Positions 7,364 to 8,645 of a DNA stretch of 8,645 nucleotides are shown here, in pieces; the first letter of the stretch is position 1, and each line of letters opens with the position of its first letter. The DNA is from Bacteroidia bacterium. GTDB lineage: Bacteria; Bacteroidota; Bacteroidia; AKYH767-A; OLB10. Location of the stretch: positions 1 through 8,645 of the forward strand of contig JANWID010000309.1 in the NCBI GenBank assembly GCA_025450095.1, written 5' to 3'. A model generated the notes under the pieces. It was not told the origin of the DNA, ran no database searches, and was given only the letters and a program-made list of their open reading frames with translations. Both the position numbers and the translations under genes were made by a program.

Positions 7364-7466
7364 TGTATTGCCGTTCAAAAAGATCCCACTTTTCCGCTTC
7401 AAACTGACCCCTGTTTTCCGGAGCCAACTGACCCCACTTTTCCGGAGCAAACTGACCCCACTCTCC
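7364..7466. mobile_element. Solo IS21-family-like terminus with 24-bp tandem repeats
   Basis: ACTGACCCC recurs at 7403, 7427 and 7451, exactly 24 bases apart. TTTTCCGGAGC-like sequence fills the gaps, and a degenerate earlier unit lies at about 7379 (GATCCCACTTTTCCGC). IS21-family elements have ends beginning TGT, with several internal repeats bound by the transposase. The block here is preceded by TGTATTGCCG at 7364, 3 bases after a stop codon. No istA/istB-like frame and no inverse copy (GGGGTCA) lie downstream in the window, so this is a remnant, a solo end or a MITE-like derivative. The family assignment rests on remembered features of the repeats and was not tested by search. Confidence 0.6.
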
Positions 7467-7471
7467 AAAAG

Positions 7472-7511
7472 GCAAAGGCTCCTGTAAATATCAAATTTAC
7501 AAGGGCTTTGC
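7472..7511. terminator. Long stem-loop, possible bidirectional terminator
   Basis: Arms 7472-7489 and 7495-7511 (GCAAAGGCTCCTGTAAAT and ATTTACAAGGGCTTTGC) pair along 17 positions with one bulge, one wobble and one mismatch, around a 5-base loop. The innermost 7 bp (TGTAAAT/ATTTACA) are perfect. TGCTTTTCTGG follows on the plus strand, a short T-run. The hairpin sits just inside the IS-like repeats and about 110 bases after the beta-helix stop. It could end transcription from that gene or shield a former transposase gene from read-through. Confidence 0.5.
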
Positions 7512-7582
7512 TGCTTTTCTGGCGATCATGCCCGATCCTGATACAGTAGCAATTTGTGCTTCATACCCATGTGCCTAAACTT

Positions 7583-7642
7583 GTCCAATAACTATCGCAC
7601 CTATTTGTTTGCCAGCAGTTTGGGACCCAATAGTTATCGGAC
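7583..7642. repeat. Inverted pair of degenerate CCCGATAGCTATCGGG-type palindromes
   Basis: GTCCAATAACTAT (7583-7595) and ATAGTTATCGGAC (7630-7642) are inverted with 12 of 13 positions paired, 34 bases apart. Each arm is itself a relative of the perfect palindrome at 5924-5939: 7626-7641 (CCCAATAGTTATCGGA) matches it at 13 of 16 positions, and 7584-7599 matches less well. The unit may be a miniature inverted-repeat element or a hairpin pair in RNA. Confidence 0.55.
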
Positions 7643-7787
7643 GGAAGATAAGAAGCTTTTCGCGAATAGGGAGCAATAACCTTTGTATTTTTTATGCGTA
7701 AAACGGGAATTCAAAAGAATTGATGTTTACTTGAATTGAGAGTGGGGAATTGAAATCAGGTACAAAAAGTGCATACTCTCAGCCTAA

Positions 7788-7795
7788 TATTTTTG
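7788..7795 (+). promoter_or_regulatory. Bacteroidota-type -7 promoter element before the topoisomerase gene
   Basis: TATTTTTG matches the TAnnTTTG -7 consensus of the Bacteroidota primary sigma factor. It ends 21 bases before the ATG at 7817, which would leave a leader of roughly 15 bases. No TTTG or TTG -33 element lies at the expected distance upstream, so the call is tentative. Confidence 0.4.
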
Positions 7796-7816
7796 GTATA
7801 AAATAGTTCACCATCC

Positions 7817-8645
7817 ATGGAGCTCCAGCTTTCAAATTCGGTATTGCCTGCACTGGTTTATGATATGGAAGCAAGTGCCAGCGCTGCCAACCTGGTTTAT
7901 TCCGATACTCAGGATCCGGGAATTAAACGGGTGAAAAAGGGAAAAGGCTTTGGCTATTATCTTGACAATAAGAAAATTTCAGATAAAGCAACGCTCAAAC
8001 GAATCCGATTGCTGGTGATTCCACCGGCCTGGAAAAATGTATGGGTGAGCCCTGATGAAAGAAGCCACATTCAGGCAACAGGATTTGATTCCAAAAACCG
8101 GAAACAATACCGGTATCATCACATGTGGAATCATGTTCGCAATCATGCTAAATTTTCTACGGTATTGGAGTTTGGTGAAACTCTTCCCCAAATGCGCCAA
8201 AAACTTCAACGGGATATTAGCCGGGGGGAATTTTGCGAAGAACAGGTGCTCGCACTGGTAATTTCAGTGATGGAAAGGACTTATATACGTGTCGGAAATG
8301 AATTTTATGAAAAAGAATACGGTTCACATGGCCTCACCACATTAAAGAACCGTCATGTTAAGATAAACGGTCACTCGCTGACATTTTCATTCAAAGGAAA
8401 GAAAGGAGTTAACCATGTCATCACACTGAAAAATAAAAAGCTCGCACGGCTGGTAAAGCAATGCCGTGATATTCCAGGAAAAGAGTTGTTCCAATACATT
8501 TCTGATGAAGGTGAAAGAAAAAAAGTTGATTCCGGAAGGGTCAATGAATATATACGTCAGATTTCAGGAAAGCAATTTTCGGCAAAAGATTTCCGCACCT
8601 GGGCAGGTTCCGTTAATGCGGTGCGGAAAATTATGGAGTTGAAAA
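7817..8645 (+). CDS. DNA topoisomerase type IB (partial, 3' end off window)
   Basis: The frame is open from ATG at 7817 to the right edge (276 codons). It matches bacterial, poxvirus-like type IB topoisomerases, which relax supercoils by cutting one strand through a 3'-phosphotyrosine link. The N-terminal DNA-binding domain has DPGIKRVKKGKGFGYY (33-48), IPPAWKNVWVSP (68-79), HIQATGFDSKNRKQYRYH (84-101) and FGETLPQMR (119-127). The catalytic domain shows YIRVGNE (156-162, first catalytic Arg158), GLTTLKNRHV (172-181), FKGKKG (192-197, containing the catalytic Lys, probably Lys195) and KDFRTWAGS (257-265, second catalytic Arg260). The active-site Tyr and the preceding His/Asn position should lie just past the window and cannot be checked. 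The chosen ATG gives about 25 residues before the conserved LVYSD start; a later in-frame ATG at codon 17 is possible. Codon use is less AT-rich than in the three upstream genes. Confidence 0.94.
   Translation, partial: MELQLSNSVLPALVYDMEASASAANLVYSDTQDPGIKRVKKGKGFGYYLDNKKISDKATLKRIRLLVIPPAWKNVWVSPDERSHIQATGFDSKNRKQYRYHHMWNHVRNHAKFSTVLEFGETLPQMRQKLQRDISRGEFCEEQVLALVISVMERTYIRVGNEFYEKEYGSHGLTTLKNRHVKINGHSLTFSFKGKKGVNHVITLKNKKLARLVKQCRDIPGKELFQYISDEGERKKVDSGRVNEYIRQISGKQFSAKDFRTWAGSVNAVRKIMELK

Larger units (their letters stand above)
7512..7816. other. Non-coding scar region between IS-like end and topoisomerase gene
   Basis: About 305 bases hold no supported gene. Short frames, such as MGMKHKLLLYQDRA read on the minus strand, stop within 15 codons and match nothing I recognise. 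The visible structure is the inverted pair of degenerate palindromes at 7583-7642 and the promoter-like box at 7788-7795. The region may be decayed mobile-element sequence, given the IS-like end beside it. Confidence 0.5.

Noticed and set aside
7379..7466. 24-bp repeats as a possible CRISPR array
   Set aside because: The repeats are contiguous with no unique spacers of 25-40 bases, and the whole 24-bp unit recurs. This fits transposon-end repeats, not CRISPR.
7979..8261. Frames on both strands inside the topoisomerase gene
   Set aside because: They are shadow frames. The topoisomerase frame runs uninterrupted through this stretch with conserved motifs on both sides.

Overview
The window looks like a piece of a Bacteroidota genome. 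Three consecutive genes end in type A C-terminal sorting domains of the type IX secretion system (T9SS), which is confined to that phylum. Start codons follow A-rich leaders instead of a strong Shine-Dalgarno, and the last gene has a TAnnTTTG-like -7 element. The genus cannot be told from the sequence; an environmental Chitinophagales/Sphingobacteriales-type genome is a guess.

Layout. (1) Bases 1-2140, minus strand: a large secreted PQQ-dependent glucose/sorbosone dehydrogenase-like protein with Ig-like, further beta-sandwich and PA14-like modules. It is cut by the left edge and clearly richer in G+C than what follows. (2) 2141-2557: a divergent intergenic region with one short perfect hairpin. 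(3) 2558-4135, 4283-5971 and 6101-7360, plus strand: three AT-rich single genes for exported T9SS cargo. Two are beta-propellers built from SBBP-type repeats and one is a parallel beta-helix protein. The two gaps between them carry related imperfect palindromes with AT-rich loops, placed about 30 bases after each stop codon, so the genes look like modular gene-plus-palindrome units. (4) 7361-7816: a non-coding scar with an end resembling an IS21-family terminus (24-bp tandem repeats) starting 3 bases after the stop of the beta-helix gene, then a strong hairpin, then an inverted pair of degenerate CCCGATAGCTATCGGG-type palindromes. (5) 7817 to the right edge, plus strand: the N-terminal 276 codons of a type IB DNA topoisomerase.

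The three middle genes probably supply surface or secreted scaffold/adhesin-like proteins. They carry no enzyme motif I can recognise, and no T9SS machinery lies in the window. The dehydrogenase is probably an exported sugar or polyol oxidase module. The topoisomerase is a housekeeping or accessory DNA-relaxing enzyme with no evident link to the others. The most unusual features are the paired palindromic spacers between cargo genes, the in-frame 16-bp palindrome near the C-terminus of the second propeller, and the solo IS-like end at the right boundary of the AT-rich block.
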